Part shown: positions 5,620 to 5,939 of the stretch, in pieces
How the letters are laid out: every line of letters starts with the position of its first letter
How positions within the stretch are numbered: the first letter of the stretch is position 1
The notes under the pieces: generated by a model
Seen by the model: the letters and a program-made list of their open reading frames with translations, nothing else
What the model was told of the DNA's origin: nothing
Database searches by the model: none
NCBI GenBank assembly: GCA_039029455.1
Contig: JBCCGE010000145.1
Location: forward strand, 1-5,939
Reading direction: 5' to 3'
Source: JBCCGE01 sp039029455
Lineage (GTDB): Bacteria; Pseudomonadota; Gammaproteobacteria; Arenicellales; Poriferihabitantaceae
Length of the DNA: 5,939 bases
Translations under genes and position numbers: made by a program

Positions 5620-5939
5620 TTATCTGGCACTCGAAAAGAATCGCCTATTGGATATCAACGCATGGACCGCCTGCATTTCTGGTCCGGTACTGCCTACTTC
5701 TGCCTTCACGATAATGGTTGCCGTATTGACGCCGTTGGTGGCATCGCCATAGCTGTAGGTGCCAACCGTGTCTAGCGTAACCTGGTAGCTTTCGCCTGCC
5801 AGCAGCAGGCCGCTATCCCAGCCATCTGCATTCATGAGGCTGGCCGCTGTTGGGGCCGAAAGCCGCGGATTGCTGCTGTTGACGGTGTGGCCGTCCAGGT
5901 CGACGTTGACCCATTCGATGATGTCGCCTGGGGCCACGG
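5620..5939 (-). CDS. Cupredoxin-fold protein, C-terminal part (5' end outside window), copper loop apparently lost
   Basis: The minus-strand frame is open from the right edge to a TAA at 5622-5620, giving about 106 residues. APGDIIEWVN, then DGHTVNSS, DSGLLLAGESYQVTL and GTYSYGDATN...ATIIVKA reproduce the strand order of plastocyanin/amicyanin-like cupredoxins (edge strand, first His ligand region, 'DSG..L..G' turn, GTYxY strand, final strand). The first ligand histidine is present in GHTV. The usual C-x(n)-H-x(n)-M loop after GTYSY is replaced by GDATNGVNT: no Cys anywhere in the visible part and no second His or Met there. About 25 residues follow the fold, ending NRRFFSSAR. The GTG at 5937 is not a convincing start, because it sits inside the first strand and the frame continues out of the window; a signal peptide or other domains would lie there. 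This segment looks richer in G and C than its left-hand flank. The fold is well supported; the function is unknown. Confidence 0.7.
   Translation of the reverse strand, partial: VAPGDIIEWVNVDLDGHTVNSSNPRLSAPTAASLMNADGWDSGLLLAGESYQVTLDTVGTYSYGDATNGVNTATIIVKAEVGSTGPEMQAVHALISNRRFFSSAR

Noticed and set aside
5690..5770. Frameshift that might hide the missing Cys-His copper loop
   Set aside because: I read the neighbouring frames over GTYSYGDATN. One contains a chance Cys-His pair, but neither continues into a sensible final strand, while the main frame does (ATIIVKA).
5937..5939. GTG at 5937 as the start of a 105-residue cupredoxin gene
   Set aside because: The codon falls within the first beta strand of the fold, there is no room to see a ribosome site, and the frame stays open to the window edge; treated as an internal valine.

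Overview
The window reads as an ordinary stretch of bacterial chromosome, most likely from a gammaproteobacterium. The main clue is the rnr-rlmB pair (RNase R followed by the 23S rRNA Gm2251 methyltransferase), an order familiar from Enterobacteria and relatives; a LysM lipoprotein with a Gram-negative-style lipobox fits this. The taxonomic call is inference: nothing in the window is diagnostic to genus. I see no CRISPR array, insertion sequence, tRNA, rRNA or phage gene, and no clear new multi-gene system.

Layout, left to right. At 1-264 (+) is the last 87 codons of an FMN-binding glutamate synthase family protein, cut by the window edge. It converges on rlmB (400-1206, -), which lies 33 nt downstream of rnr (1240-3570, -); the two probably form one operon ending in a hairpin plus T-tract at 365-385. 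The 163-nt gap 3571-3733 is a divergent promoter region: rnr is read leftward and hisG (3734-4609, +) rightward. hisG is the long, self-regulated form of ATP phosphoribosyltransferase and stands alone, without other his genes in view. A near-perfect 12-bp hairpin flanked by A and T tracts (4673-4700) is a bidirectional terminator shared by hisG and the convergent LysM lipoprotein gene (4822-5322, -). A gene-free stretch of about 300 nt (5323-5619) carries a candidate promoter, a Fur-box-like sequence and inverted repeats. The window ends in the 3' part of a cupredoxin-fold gene (5620-5939, -) whose visible part lacks the usual Cys-His-Met copper loop.

Functionally the genes are mostly independent housekeeping units: RNA turnover and ribosome modification (rnr, rlmB), the first step of histidine synthesis (hisG), nitrogen metabolism (glutamate synthase-like) and the cell envelope (LysM lipoprotein, cupredoxin-like protein). 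The points most worth a second look are the ligand-poor cupredoxin, the 15-serine linker encoded with all six serine codons, the Fur-like site, and the absence of recognisable Shine-Dalgarno sequences before rlmB and hisG (hisG also has a three-codon upstream ORF).
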